Positions 1-12,059 of a stretch of DNA of 64,000 bases are shown in pieces. How positions within the stretch are numbered: position 1 is the stretch's first letter; each line of letters opens with the position of its first letter. The notes beneath the pieces are model-generated. The model had not been told where the DNA came from. It did no database searches and was given only the letters and a program-made list of their open reading frames with translations. Made by a program: the position numbers and the translations under genes. The DNA is from Magnolia sinica. Its lineage: Eukaryota; Streptophyta; Magnoliopsida; Magnoliales; Magnoliaceae. The stretch lies in NCBI RefSeq assembly GCF_029962835.1, contig NC_080588.1, positions 68,726,501 to 68,790,500 on the forward strand, written 5' to 3'.

Positions 1-1570
1 CTCCGCCGAAGTTTCAGCTCGCCTGCGGGCCGAAATCTGGAAACCTGCTTCAATGAAGAAATCTGATGGAACAAAAGGACAAATTCGAAGTACGGATGGT
101 GGGGGAAGATGGAAAAAAAAAGATGATGGAAGATGGGGGTGAATTGGGATCGATGTGGCTTCGCACCACGGTAGTTAGCCCTTCGAAAATGGAGGGCTTC
201 GCACCCACTTTTGAATTCTTCCACAACTCACGAAGATAACAGAAAAATAAAGCAGGAATTTTTTATTAACTTCAATGAATGAAAAGAACTACAAAGGGTG
301 CCTATTTATAGGGAGAACCCTATACCCAAAAACTCGCACCATGTGCGACACCTATTACTTAGCGATGAAGTAAACTAAAATAAAAACCAAACAAGAAAAT
401 CTAAAGCGTTCACGATGTTCTAAATAATAACAATAAGCAAAACCTAAAATATAAAACCAATCCGACGAGTGGGCCACGATCATGAGATCCCATGGTGGGC
501 TTTTTTTGACTATCGGGCCACTTTTCTGAACCAAAACTTGTCTTCTAGCTAGGAGGCCCTCCCTGGACGTCGTCATCGAGCCAGATTGATGGTGGGGTCC
601 TCCTTCTGCGTACGTACGTGCGTAGGGGTGGTGGTGTGCGGGCGTGCGTGTGCACGATGTCCTCATCAAAAGTCCCCTAACGGCCAAATCTCTAGTCCAG
701 TACCAAATTTGCCTCAACAGCACATATCGAACTCTCTAGGTCCATCTTCGATAGCATGAGGTTAATCCAAAAGTTTTAAAAGTACACCAAGGATGTCCTT
801 GCTCCAAGTGTGCAAGAGGAATTAGAATACAAAAAGACAGCATTTCTGCAACTGTCATGACATGCAAGGCCCTATGACATAGGACCTATAGCGATAGGGT
901 GTCGCCAGTGACTACCAAGTTGCGACACATCCTACATGACACAACACCCTGGTAACATGTGTTTCACAACGGGCAGTTATCGCCTAAAAATGGGGAATGT
1001 GTGGGAGTGATCCTCATCGCTTTCAACGGTCTATTGAGCCTATAGAACGGGGGAGGAAACCCCCAAAAACACATAAGCAATAATAAGAACTCGTTTCTCT
1101 GCCATGGCAAGCCCCAACAACCCCTGGCATCCATGTCATCCCATGACACAAGCACTCTATCCATGAGGTGTCTTGCAACCATACTCAAAACTGGTGTTTT
1201 CTTCTTTGTTTTAATCACGTTCTAGGTCTAGGAGACTCCAAGGCATGGTATCCAGAAACGGTTATGTAACAGCCATTACGTAATGGCAATGGTGGGCACT
1301 GTTATGCATTACGGGTCATGATGGCTGTTACAGTGACGTTATAGGTTATTTATTTATTTGGCCGTAAGGACCATTACGGCTCATTTTGTAGTGGTAATGA
1401 TGGTGGCTGTTACGGTCATCGTTGCTGTTTTGAATACCTTGTTTCAAGGCACAAGCCCACCTTAAGTCTAATGATCGATTAAGACGGGTTTTGCTTACCG
1501 TCAAGCTTCTGGGAACCCAACAAAAAAAAGTGGGTTTCATCAATAGTAAACTTTCTTGTTGTACAAAGGC
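1..1570. other. Gene-free repeat-like stretch
   Basis: No coding region could be supported here. On the minus strand a TATAAATA-type sequence lies at about 302-310, inside AT-rich DNA that could be a degraded LTR, but no partner LTR, primer binding site or pol gene is visible. At about 1255-1440 there is a patch of short words related to GTAACGG/CCATTAC that recurs at 18680-18709 and 19325-19545, so it is a dispersed repeat of unknown class. Confidence 0.5.
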
Positions 1571-2035
1571 CACTTCACTCAAGCCCAGTGTGAAAATGCC
1601 CTTGCATTAATCACTCCCGGTGAGGAGTCTTACACACGAGACCTCCTACTCTGATACCACTTTTGACGCAGGACAATTAACCACTTGCTCTAAAAGCTCG
1701 AATTGATAGAGATTGGCGAATCAATCCCTTTATCTTATAGCTCAAGCCCCACATCCCATGGGTTAGGATATTGGCCAAACCCGCTCTGATACCACTTTTG
1801 ACGCAGGACAATTAACCACTTGCTCTAAAAGCTCGAACTAATAGAGCATGGCGAATCAATGCCTTTATCTCATAGCCTAGGCTCCACATCCCATGGGTTA
1901 GGACCTTGGCCGAATCTCTCTCATAGGCCCCACATCACATAGGTTCCGCCTCACATGGGCCGCCCCACCCCGAGTGTGCCCCTGCATCCCACAGGCAACC
2001 CCACTTGAGCCCGGTGTGAAAATGCCCCTACATTA
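1571..2035 (-). mobile_element. Rearranged miniature LTR retroelement (TRIM-like), minus strand
   Basis: Read on the minus strand, this starts with TAATGTAGGGGC at 2035 and follows the LTR of the element at 3525-4253. It reaches an LTR end (CCTGCGTCA), then a copia-type initiator-Met primer site TGGTATCAGAG (near 1790). A second, 5'-truncated LTR follows with its own end and a second primer site (near 1660), then the short internal region and a truncated third LTR that stops near 1571. The order is therefore LTR, PBS, partial LTR, PBS, internal, partial LTR. No coding capacity is present. I infer a tandem or recombined array that shares LTRs and was later deleted. Confidence 0.7.
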
Positions 2036-3135
2036 CTCAATCCCCTACAAATGAATATTCCTACATATACCATCTCTAGCTAGATTATGAACATCAACGT
2101 TAGCTTTGCTTGAGAGGACAACAAACAAAACTAAAGTACTTCAGATCTGTAGAGGGTAATGCCTTTACATTGATGATGATGGAGCAGGTGAACTGTGTCA
2201 GTTTGGTGAATGAGGGTTCCTGGTTCCTTGTACTTGTATCCCATCCCTCTACACACCGCTGCATACCGCTGCATTTGCCAACATGGCTCACAAGTGTGAG
2301 TCCGAGCCATCATCCATCAGGTGGATCCACCATATTGATGGTCTGGCCCAAATATAATCAGGTGTCTACTAACCAGGTGGGCCATAATTTATCAAATAAA
2401 TGGAAAGCGGAATAACTTGGCCAAATCTTTTCTAGCTTGCGTTTGTTACAATGTGTAACACCTGATGAACCTGTTGTTCGACACAAGCACCAGCTTGGCA
2501 TGTGTGGCATTGTTAAGACATGGATGTTTTCTGGTTCTCCATTTATACAGCCATTGCTGTTGTCCCTATTCTTTTAAGGGACAAGTCCATCTCAATCCCT
2601 ACAATAATATTGTTGTGCGCATGCTTAAAAGCTGTTCTTTAGAAGTATAGATGATCCCACCCGGAATCAGTTGCATATGTTCAGGCATGATTTTATCCTT
2701 AGTATCATAAACAAAATACAAAACTAGTGGAAAATAGGCTTAAGAGAGTATAAGAAGTAATGAAGTCCATAAATAACGAGCTTGTCTTGTTTTTTTTTTT
2801 TTTTTGAGAAAGAAACTTCTGTCATATCTTGCCCAACAAAATATCTGGCTGCAGAAAAAATTCATCAAAACCTGCCATTTTCAGTTCAAAAATCAAATTT
2901 GAACAAATGCAAGCATTGCTTCAGTAATTGTAGATGCAATTTTTAATTACCTGTTCCTATGCATTTCGAAGTTCTGACCTGTTTACGTTCTGTAATTGTC
3001 TTTGCATGTTAAAACTGGCAACTTACCACTAAATCAATTTTTCATCGGTCAATTTCTTTTTCTGCTCTATATCAGTACATACTTAATCAGGCTGTTACTT
3101 TCGATAAGCAAGATGATTCTATAATATTTGAACAG
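2036..3135 (+). other. No gene recognised; presumed 5' flank or intron of the OSB gene
   Basis: This stretch contains a short fold-back-type segment near 2280-2400 and a poly-T tract at 2789-2804. I looked here for the N-terminal exons of the OSB gene that begins at 3136 and found no reading frame resembling the transit peptide or the start of the single-stranded DNA-binding fold. It is either a long intron or unrelated DNA. Confidence 0.4.
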
Positions 3136-6100
3136 GATTCTACTTCAGATGTGGGACGAGTTAGCCGAAACATCCCTTCAACATTTGAGGCCAAAAGATT
3201 TTGTTTATGTATCGGGTAATTTGGGTTCGTACAAGATGAAAGATGAAAGAGGAATGTTTGAAAATTTTTACAAGGTTTGCCACCATAACTGTTTCTTTAG
3301 CAGACCTCTCTCTTCTTTTTTTCCCCTAATTTTAGATTAAGTACATCAGAGCTTGAAACATTGGTTTGTTCCCTTTGAACTAGTTCCTTACTGTCATAAC
3401 TGGTGGTCTGGCAATTCAACAAATTCTTATCTGCCTGTTTCCCATGTCTATGGTGACCAAAATACTATTGTGAGGCTTTATTTTTCAAAATCACCCAAGG
3501 ACCTTTCCAATCTTCCTGGATATTTAATGCAGGGGCATTTTCACACTGGGCTCGAGTGGGGTCGCTTGTGGGATGCAGGGGCACACTCGAGGTGGGTGCG
3601 GCCCACGGAGGAGGTCTCGTGTTCAAGACTCCTCACCAGGGGTGATTAATGCACATTTCACACCGGGCTCGAGTGGGTTAGCCCGTGAGATGCGGGGACA
3701 TACTCGGGGTGGGCGGCCCATGTGATTTGGGGCCCACGAAGGGGGTTCGGCCGAGGTCCTAAAACCTATGAGATGTGGGCCTGGGCTATGAGATAAAGGG
3801 ATTAATTCGCCAGACTCTAACAGTTCGAGCTTTTAGAGCAAGTGGTTAATTGTCCTGCATCAAATTGGTATCAGAGCGGGAGGTCTCGAGTTCGAGACCC
3901 CTCACCGGGAGTGATTAATGCAGGGGCATTTTCACACTAGGCTCGAGTGGGGTCGCTTGTGGGATGCAGGGGCACACTCGAGGTGGGTGCGGCCCACGGA
4001 GGAGGTCTTGTGTTCGAGACTCCTCACCAGGGGTGATTAATGCGCATTTCACACCGGGCTCGAATGGGTTAGCCCGTGAGATGCGGGGACACACTCGGGG
4101 TGGGCGGCCCATGTGATTTGGGGCCCACGAAGGGGGTTCAGCCGAGGTCCTAAAACTCATGAGATGTGGGCCTGGGCTATGAGATAAAGGGATTAATTCG
4201 CCATACTCTAACAGTTCGAGCTTTTAGAGCAAGTGGTTAATTGTCCTGCATCAATATTGGATTGGCTAGCTTGAAGAGTTCATAAAGGGATGCAAACTGA
4301 AACTTTATTTACTATATTTTCCTTCGTTGTTTCCCCAATTTTCTTCATGAACTTTTCCAAGGATTAGGAGATGCATTTGTTTGTTTTTTGTGATTTTTCT
4401 ACATCAAGGTAACTAACATGCACATCACATTGAATGAAATGTAAGTTATGTTTGGTCCGACAACATTTACCATGTTATACTGCATCCATAATTTCAACCT
4501 AATTGAAATTCATTGCACATCATTTTTCTATATGGGTTTGATAGGTCTGGTTTACATTTCTATTTCATTGTTCATGCAATGGGCCAAAGATGTATTAGAG
4601 AGATTGTATTTGTACAATGCCCAACTCAAGAGTAAGTACAGTTTGCTCTGGCCATTCAGTTTGTACAAGTGGGGCCCATGCTTCCATAATCCATATGGTT
4701 TATATGATGGGCCCTACTCGTGGATGCAAGATGTACCAGAAATCTCCCAGATTGTAAGATCCTAGAGATTGAATCTTTGGCCTGTGACTATGTTCTTTCT
4801 TGAATGTCTATTTGCTGAACACAAATGGAAGGTTTAGGATTATCCATTTTGGTGCATGGGATGTCCACAGTGGGGCCGATCCTATCAACAGTTTGGATCA
4901 CTGGACCATGGGCTGTGCTTGTACTAGCTGGAATGCCCAAGTAAACTGCAGATATTCTTGGATCAAGCATCATAGCACCACTTTGTCATCATCGGAATTC
5001 TCATGATTTTCTTGGCAAAGGTCTGATGAAAGTCTGCCCAATTGAGGACAAACCTCCTCCTTTACTAGGCACAGGATGGCTAGCACATTGCTAACAAGAG
5101 ATTTATTTATTTATTTATTATTTACATCAAGCATTATATAATTCCTCTAGTCTTTATTGATTCATGACGATCTTGTGAATGGAATGGCATTATATCGAAT
5201 ACATCAGGTTAGAGGAATGGATTCCATAATGATTTGGATGTAAATTCAAAAGCTCAAATAAAACTTCAATATTGAGTCATCGTCGTTATGTAAATGTCCT
5301 TCCTGAGGTTATTTCCTTTTGAACTGTTCATTCTATGCAGGTCATTGTGAAGGAATTGAACTATGTCACATGCAATAATCAAGATCGAACTTGCCAGAAT
5401 CCTGAGATGTTAGACCGTAAAGAAGAACGGGTGTCTGCGCCCATTTCTGGTGAGTTTCTTCTTCTGTTTATTCTTGGCAGTCAACAATTTTCTGGAGTAA
5501 TGTTTAAAAAAATCTCGAGTAATTTGTGTCATTGCTGAAATACGCATGCAGACTCACACAATGCATTGCATGAACATGTGCTGACATGTCGCCTGTGTAG
5601 GACATCTTACCCATGCAAAAAGTGGGCCTCTCCATGAAGACTGCCCAGTGGGAAAATTGGGCTGGTCCACTCATTAAGCAGGCACCATGTTTATCAAAAT
5701 GATTCATGGTTTATATCAGACCTACTGATGGTCTAATTCAACATAAACGTGTGATTGCCTGATCAGTGGACCAGCCTGGTTTTTACACCAGGTGATCCAC
5801 TTGGTGGGGGCACATAAAGGTGCGGCTGCCCAGTTTGGCCCAGTTGCAACCTAAACATCCTTTTTCTTATATCGTTCCAATGGGATGGCATACAACATTA
5901 TTGCCTTGCTTGTCCAGTTGAAACTAAATATGAGAATGTATATTTTGTCTTTCTTTTTTTTTCTTTTTGCATTTCATAACTGCAATCATTGATCCAATTT
6001 CAGATGTATTGGATTGTGGAAAGGAGGAGAGGGACCACCTACGCTTATGGCAGGTGTTTTTCGCCAACCCAGATGAGTGGTGGGACAACAGGCAACGGAA

Positions 6101-6278
6101 GTTCCATCGACGGACTCCAGATTTTAGGCACAAAGACACCCATGAGTGCCTGTCACTCAGGACTAATGACCCACCTTGGGTTAGATCACAGCTTCAGCTG
6201 CTAGACTCGAAAATGGAAGAACGGGGGAGGGGCCTTAATAATGCACGGTCTCGTGTGTCCCTGTGGGAGTATGATTAG
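3136..6278 (+). CDS. Organellar single-stranded DNA-binding protein, OSB family (C-terminal exons only)
   Basis: Three exons are visible: 3136-3274, 5341-5449 and 6004-6278 (stop TAG). All junctions are GT-AG and keep one frame, giving 173 residues. The first exon encodes the end of an OB-fold-like domain (ILLQMWDELAE, then DFVYVSGNLGSY). The second begins VIVKELNYV. The third carries the plant-specific PDF-type motif: DEWWDNR, PDFRHKDT and NDPPWV. OSB proteins bind single-stranded DNA in mitochondria or plastids and restrain illegitimate recombination; that role is family knowledge. The upstream exons with the organelle transit peptide are not visible, so the gene is 5'-partial: the first exon sits far upstream, lies outside the window, or is lost. 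The 2.07 kb intron between the first two exons contains a complete TRIM element. The visible exons have no stops or frameshifts. Confidence 0.82.
3525..3862 (+). repeat. Left LTR of the miniature retrotransposon
   Basis: This 338 bp LTR ends CCTGCATCA. Within it, from about 3608, the sequence repeats the element's own internal region followed by a second LTR-like start at 3647 (TAATGCACATTTCACACC), so the LTR is itself composite. Confidence 0.8.
3866..3877 (+). promoter_or_regulatory. Primer binding site, initiator tRNA-Met type
   Basis: TGGTATCAGAGC lies three bases after the left LTR and is complementary to the 3' end of initiator tRNA-Met. It is followed at about 3881-3898 by an 8 bp perfect stem (GGTCTCGA/TCGAGACC). 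Confidence 0.85.
3916..4253 (+). repeat. Right LTR of the miniature retrotransposon
   Basis: This 338 bp LTR differs from the left copy at roughly ten positions, mostly transitions of the C/T and G/A type. It is followed directly by the ATATT target duplication. Confidence 0.8.
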
Positions 6279-8663
6279 GAATGGGTTAACCAGCCTACAA
6301 CCACAAACGTGGCCTGGAAGCTGTATGGCATGGTAGAAAAGGTTTTCTGCTTTTCTTGACAGGGGAATGCATATCCAAGAAACCAAAAGGCCTGGCACAT
6401 GCCTTGAGAGATGTCACATTATAGGTACTTCTCGGCAGGACTCACCATGTGGATAGAAATAGTCAATGCCTAGCTGAAAAGCTCCAATGATGGGGCGTCT
6501 AAGTCTGCAATGCTTTTGGTTTCTCACAATGGCATTTCCCAATACATCTGGGTTGCATTTAGATGGCAGTTAAATTGAACTGTGACCATTCATTTAAAGC
6601 GAGAACAATTGACAAAATGTAATTATGTTTTTGAGCATCCATAGTGAGGAAGTTTCCATGGCCATCAAGTTGTCATTACATTCCTTCCAACAACAACCGG
6701 TAAGTAATGTGATTGCAATTTGGAGCCTAGGCCCACAATGTTAATACTATGGAGGGAAACTAGAATTTATGTCTGCTTTGTTTGACGGTTCATTGCAATT
6801 CAATTCAATAGCGCATCCAAATGCACATACAAAGCTTCAACACGGTTATCCTAGCCTGCTTGCCCAGAATAGGGAAATAAGAAGTTCCAAGATGGGGATC
6901 CCAGCCTGAGAGCTAGCCTTGTAAAATATGGACCCATATATCTGATTGCTCCATATTTCTTAGAAGATTACAATAGGATGAAATTTCATCTACAATTCTC
7001 TTGTCAATGACAATTAGCTTATGTATCCTATGTAAAAATTACTGATCTTTTTCTTTGAAGTTTGCGCAGGGGATTCATTCCTTGTTGGATGTAAGCTTGT
7101 TTCTTTTATTTCAATGAAGTTTCTGCTAATAAATCCAAAAAATAAAAGGGAGAGCTGTTTCATTGCATCTGCTTATCACTTCTCATTCTGTTAACATATG
7201 AAAACTGTTTGCATGTGATGATCTTGCAGGAAGCCAAAGTGTTCTTCCAATTCGTTTCTTTGAGAAAAGCATGAGGATGCTGTGTTTTTTTTTTTTGGTG
7301 GTGGCTCACTGCAATTGTAAGGTGTACATGCGTTCTCAGAAAATGGAAAACATATCTAGGGTTGTCAATGGGATCGTTTCTAGGGGTGTGGATTTTGGGA
7401 AAAAAAAAAACGTGAAATTTGAAATCAGTGGATTTCACAAATCTGTGCCCAAAATTCCTCATTACAAACAGCCCCTTGAGAAAAACTTCTTTAAAGTACA
7501 AAGAAGTCCCATGAGAAGCCTAGGGTTTTTTAAGTACCGGAAGGTCCCTGTACTTTTTAAAAAAGAAAGTGGAGTTAGTATTGTGGGATCTTTTTAGCGT
7601 TTTTAACATTCAACCCTTCATCAGGTGCACCCACCTTCATGACCATACACAGAAAATCAGGCCAATCAAATCACCAGGTGAGTAACACATGAATTTGGAG
7701 TTTTCCTGGGTGGTCTACATTGTTTTTATGGCGTGGCCCACCTGATGATCGGATTGTCCTGATCTTTTGTGCATTTAATCATCATGGTAGGGTGGGCCTA
7801 TTGGAGCATCGACCCTTGATGTTACACACACACACACACACACACACATGTGCCATCTTCTCCACCCCTTTTTACGGAAAAAAGGATGGATGTTTTGGTC
7901 AAAAGAGGGTCGTTTTGCCACTTTCAAAAGGTAGGGGCGTTGTTTAGTAAAATCAGAAATGCTTAAGAAAATTTTCGGTTAAAATCCTGTAAATCAAAGG
8001 TTATATATTTGTGATACTGGCTGAGCCACATTAACTGGACTCAGATTCATTGGGCCTAAGCCCAAGCTCTATGAGCCATTCGTAAGGTGGGGCCTCAGTC
8101 TGAAGATGAATTGGTGCAAAAAGAATAGTATGCTTGGTATATAGGCTGAGCCACATTAATTGGGCCCAGATTCATTAGGCCTAAGTCAAAGCTCCACAGT
8201 TGACCAATCAGTGAGGTCCAAGCTTTCTAATTAGGCAGCATAACTCATCAATAGAATTCCATTATATCTTTTTTCATTATTAAGAAAAAAAATCTGTTTA
8301 TCCTCTTTATTTGATCAGGCTTTTATTTTTATAATAAATCCTTAGTTGTAACGACACTATGGAAGTTTCATTCCTCTTACATTTAAGAAGTCTATTTAAA
8401 GGCCTCACACCCATTCTCAAGGCACTTTTGAATTCAATAGAATTCTAGATTTACTCACCATAATTGTGATTCTTTTGTGAAGTTTAGCTTGATGTTGGGT
8501 GGATCCTTCTCTAGCATAATCGAGAATAGGCAAAGCAGTGTTTTACTGTGATTTTATTTAGGTTGGTTGTCTACTGGCATATGCTAACTCCTATCCTTCT
8601 TGAGGGTAAGGATGGGTAGCACAACACATGAATTTAGGCTCTCTCAAATGTACCCATTTTTTA
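6279..8663. other. 3' flank of the OSB gene and intergenic repeats
   Basis: AATAAA-like signals near 7130-7145 could end the OSB transcript. A (CA)n run lies at 7826-7849 next to an inverted-repeat segment (about 7620-7820) of the GTGGGCC type. Two partial direct repeats (GGCTGAGCCACATTAA) occur at about 8020 and 8145. No gene is recognised. Confidence 0.45.
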
Positions 8664-8876
8664 TTGGCAATTTGGATCTTAAGCTATTTAAGGTAAGTTA
8701 CTTTTGCCTTAAGTAGGTTATCTTAATTTCTACTTGTTAAATTGAAATGATTTAACTTCTTTTTTATAAAGTTTTTTAAAGCTACTTGATTGTAAATCAA
8801 ACTTATATCAAATAAGTTACTTATCTACTGCAGTAAGTAGAGAAAGTAACTTATTTGGTGGTATCCAAACGAGCCC
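8664..8876. mobile_element. Small Tourist-like MITE
   Basis: A 213 bp AT-rich element is flanked by TTA on both sides (8661-8663, 8877-8879). Its ends are inverted (TTGGCAATTTGGAT on the left; GGGCTCGTTTGGAT as the complement of the right), and the inverted similarity continues inward through AAGTTACTTT. A three-base TTA/TAA target and GGGC..GTTTGG ends are typical of PIF/Harbinger MITEs. The left tip is diverged. Confidence 0.6.
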
Positions 8877-10255
8877 TTAGCAACTCATTAATTTGAAACT
8901 TCTAACTCGCGTGCTCGGTTGGACTTATTCGATGTGATGGTAAGTTAGGGGGAGATACTCTGGAAATTAAATCTATTGTGTGTTGACGTCACTCCTAGAT
9001 TTATCTTGATTAGTTAATAGCATTGATGGTGGGCCCCACATAATGGATGGTCCAAGTCAAAGGTCAACCCCTAATGATGAATGGTCCATATCTATGATTG
9101 GCCTCACGTGATGGACAGGCCAACATTGAAGGTTTGGCTCACACGGTGGATGATCCACATCAAAGGTGAGCTCCATGTGATGGCCAATCAATATCTAATA
9201 TCCGACATAATAAATGGCCTGAATGTCTTAAAACATGTAGATGTAGACGTCAATTCTTTTGTCATTTGGGATATGATTAATTAATGATAAGATCCACCAA
9301 AACAATCGTTTGGATTGCAATTATAACGGAGTTGTTGTAATATTTAAAAATGACATCTACAACTCTTAAAAAAAGCTTTTAATTGTATGTTTTATGGAAC
9401 GTACTTATATCAAATTAGATTTTTTTTTTTTTTTTTTTGAGAATGTAATTCTACATAACAAACTTATTCAAAACAAGAGTTAGAACCAAAAAGGCTTCTT
9501 TGAATAGCTCTTATTTTAAAAAGCTCTTTATTAGATTAGAGTAGAGATGCCAAACAAGCCCTAAATACATTTAAAGAAAAAAAAAATCTAATAGAAATTT
9601 ATTGCATGGCTTATTAATTGGTTTTGCATAGTCGACTAATTGGATTATGCCTCTTAATTAGGAGGCGAAGCCTTCTTGCTAATGGGTCAACTGCAAGGCC
9701 TGGGCCTAACCCACGGATCTTGAGCATAGATAATCTGGCTCGGCCAGCATCAATCTGGTGGCAAATCTAATCAAACCATCCATTGTTTTCAAACAAGGAT
9801 GGCCAAAAGGATGAGTGGATGACAGTTACTTTCACGGTGACCCAGCTTAAACACGGATGAGATGTCACACGAACATGCCATGTTGGCACACGAGTGCTAC
9901 TCATTAAGTGCATGTACAACTACCATAGCTATCAGTAGAAGAGTCCCCTTATCCAAGTAATTCATTTAGTATCTGTACTGTCTTTGATCCCTTCAAAATC
10001 TAGAATCCAAGATTACACCTTTTAGAGGGATTGCAAAAACCACAATTCAAGCATTGAATTCCAAAGCTTTGCCTTTCATTTGTGATTAGAATATGGAATT
10101 GAATTCCCCGAATTTCTGTATTGTCTTTGAAGAGCACCGCACCTGATGTGATACTTTTGTCCTTTTTAGTAGATTCCCTTCATCATATTGGAATCATCTA
10201 CAACTGTTTTTGTAGGTAGCCCGTGTGATAAGATAGCTTCCTAAGAGTCATGGTG
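8877..10255. other. Intergenic, no gene recognised
   Basis: AT-rich DNA with a poly-T run at 9419-9438 and a possible MITE end (CCAAACAAGCCCTAA) near 9552. No coding region is supported. Confidence 0.45.
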
Positions 10256-10598
10256 GGACCCGGATTAGATGCGACCCTGACCTTTGGGCCCACCTTGATC
10301 TATGTGTTGTATATCCACGCTGTCCATCTATTTTGTCACATTATTTTAGAGTATGGTCTCAAAAATGAAGCAGATACAAATCTTAGGTGGACCATCCACT
10401 GTTAAAGTGTTCTTGAGGGAAGTTTTTAATATTGGGCATTCAATCACCACTGTTTCCTATGGTGTGGTCCTTCTCAAATTTCCATCTGTTTCATTTTTGC
10501 GACCATGCCTTAAAATAAGCTGGCAAAATAGATGGATGGTGTGGATATACAACGCACACATCGAGGTGGGCCCCACTGTCAGGGTCTAATCCACGTCC
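10256..10598. mobile_element. Fold-back MITE, GGGCCCACC family
   Basis: A 343 bp element whose two halves are inverted complements: the left reads GGGCCCACCTTGATCTATG..., the right ends CACATCGAGGTGGGCCCC. The tips are GGACCCGGATTAG and, as the complement of the right end, GGACGTGGATTAG. The flanking 9-mers GTCATGGTG and ACCATAGTG match at 6 of 9 positions, consistent with an eroded Mutator-length target duplication. Confidence 0.65.
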
Positions 10599-11517
10599 AC
10601 CATAGTGACACGTGTGAATCTATGCTGTCCATTTGCGACAAATCATGTTGGAATGCGAGCCTGATGATCTGAAACACAGGCAAGGCTGTCAGCGAGTATG
10701 CAGGCTTGCAGGTAACCTGTGGACCCAACCTGATTTTAATAGATCCAGTGGACCAGTTTACAAATTGGGTCAGCCTTTTTTGGACCCAGGTAACAACTGG
10801 TCGACTTGGGTCTGGTTGGATCCAACATCTTTGGACAGATTAAAATCAGATTAGTTCCGATTGTATACACATATGGTTCTAACAATGACACAAGGTTAAC
10901 TAAGTGGCACGTGTGTATGATTTAATCCATCCATTCAAGTAGACCTTATCATGTAAATGCCCTTATCTGTCTATGTGAACCCAACCTCGACTCATCTCTA
11001 AACCAAAGTTCAAGGCCTCAATCGATTCCTGATGTATTTAAAAAGAATGAAATCCCAGACCTGGCAAGACTCAAAACCCGGTCAGCCAGTGTGTAGGAAC
11101 TCTCAAGGACCCGTCTAGAACCCGAATCATGGACGGTCCAACACGCAAGTGGGGGAATAGTGTGGAGCAAGGACAAACCATTAAAGTCTGCCTGGGGTCC
11201 ACTGAAATTTTGGATGAAGGTGGTATTTGGTTTTACCATTCATCCTATTTGTTCTCACCTTACCAACGGTTTAGATGGATACAAACATCATGGTCGGCCT
11301 CCTCCGGAAGGTTTTAATGGCGTCCATATTTCTATTCTCTTCGGATTTTTAGGCTGACATCCTAACATGCAGTTAAGGAGGGGGGATGTGGATGGCATGA
11401 TGACCCTACTACTAAATATGTTTGTGCTTACATGATGTGGTGGGATTTGATTGGACCATGCTGTTAGAGATGGGAGCCAATTGAGTAGGTGCTTGACTTA
11501 ATAGCTTTCAAACCACC
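10599..11517. other. Intergenic, no gene recognised
   Basis: Short open frames only, with no recognisable domains. Confidence 0.45.
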
Positions 11518-12059
11518 GGGGATAATATAGTGTGTTGATGTGTTGGGCATTGTGGGGCCCAACTTGATGCAGTGTTTTTATATCCACACCGTCCATTCAT
11601 TTTTTCAGCTCATTTTAATGCTGAACTAGAAAAATGAAGCATATTGGAAGCTCAAGTGGACCACAACAGTGGAGCCCGTGGGGATAATGACACCCACTGT
11701 TGAAACTTTTTTAGGGCCCATTGTATTATTTATTGTCATCCAACCCGATGATAATTGATAGGTTCACTTAAAAACTTGGATGAAGGAAAAACACAAATAT
11801 TAGCTTGAACCAAAACATTTGTGGTCCCAAGAAGTTTTTGGCAATGGGTGTTCAATCACCATTATTTTTGTAGTGTTGCCGACTTGAGCTTTTAGGTTGT
11901 TTCGTCTTGGATTCATGCACTAAAACCAAGGGAAAAGACCAATCCATGGAATGGATATAAAAGACATACATCATGTTTAGGCCCTACACTAACCAATGTG
12001 TTGATGCACCAACCCTAGGGGTGTAGGGTTGCATGGGCAACAACACTTAATCCATGTCC
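11518..12059. mobile_element. Fold-back MITE, GGGCCCACC family, longer copy
   Basis: The same inverted architecture as the 10256-10598 element: left TGGGGCCCAACTTGATGCAG, right GACATACATCATG...AGGCCCTACA. The right tip complement is GGACATGGATTAAG. The left boundary is approximate and no target duplication is clear. Confidence 0.5.

Larger units (their letters stand above)
3525..4253 (+). mobile_element. Complete miniature LTR retrotransposon (TRIM/SMART-like) in the OSB intron
   Basis: Two direct repeats of 338 bp (3525-3862 and 3916-4253, about 97% identical by eye) flank only 53 bp of internal DNA. The 5 bp ATATT occurs on both sides (3520-3524 and 4254-4258), as expected for a target duplication. 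The ends are near-perfect inverted repeats (TAATGCAGG...CCTGCATCA). Three bases after the first LTR is TGGTATCAGAGC, the initiator-Met primer site used by copia elements. There is no gag or pol, so mobilisation would need another element's proteins. A convincing polypurine tract is not visible. Related copies lie at 1571-2035 and 30766-31089. Confidence 0.85.

Noticed and set aside
355-723. 122-codon minus-strand frame near the window start
   Set aside because: Low-complexity, no domain, and it lies in repeat-like DNA with a TATA-like motif typical of an LTR.
3866-3900. A tRNA gene or tRNA-derived SINE
   Set aside because: TGGTATCAGAGC plus a T-arm-like hairpin might suggest a tRNA, but it sits exactly between two LTRs with a target duplication, so it is a primer binding site. 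A full cloverleaf cannot be drawn.
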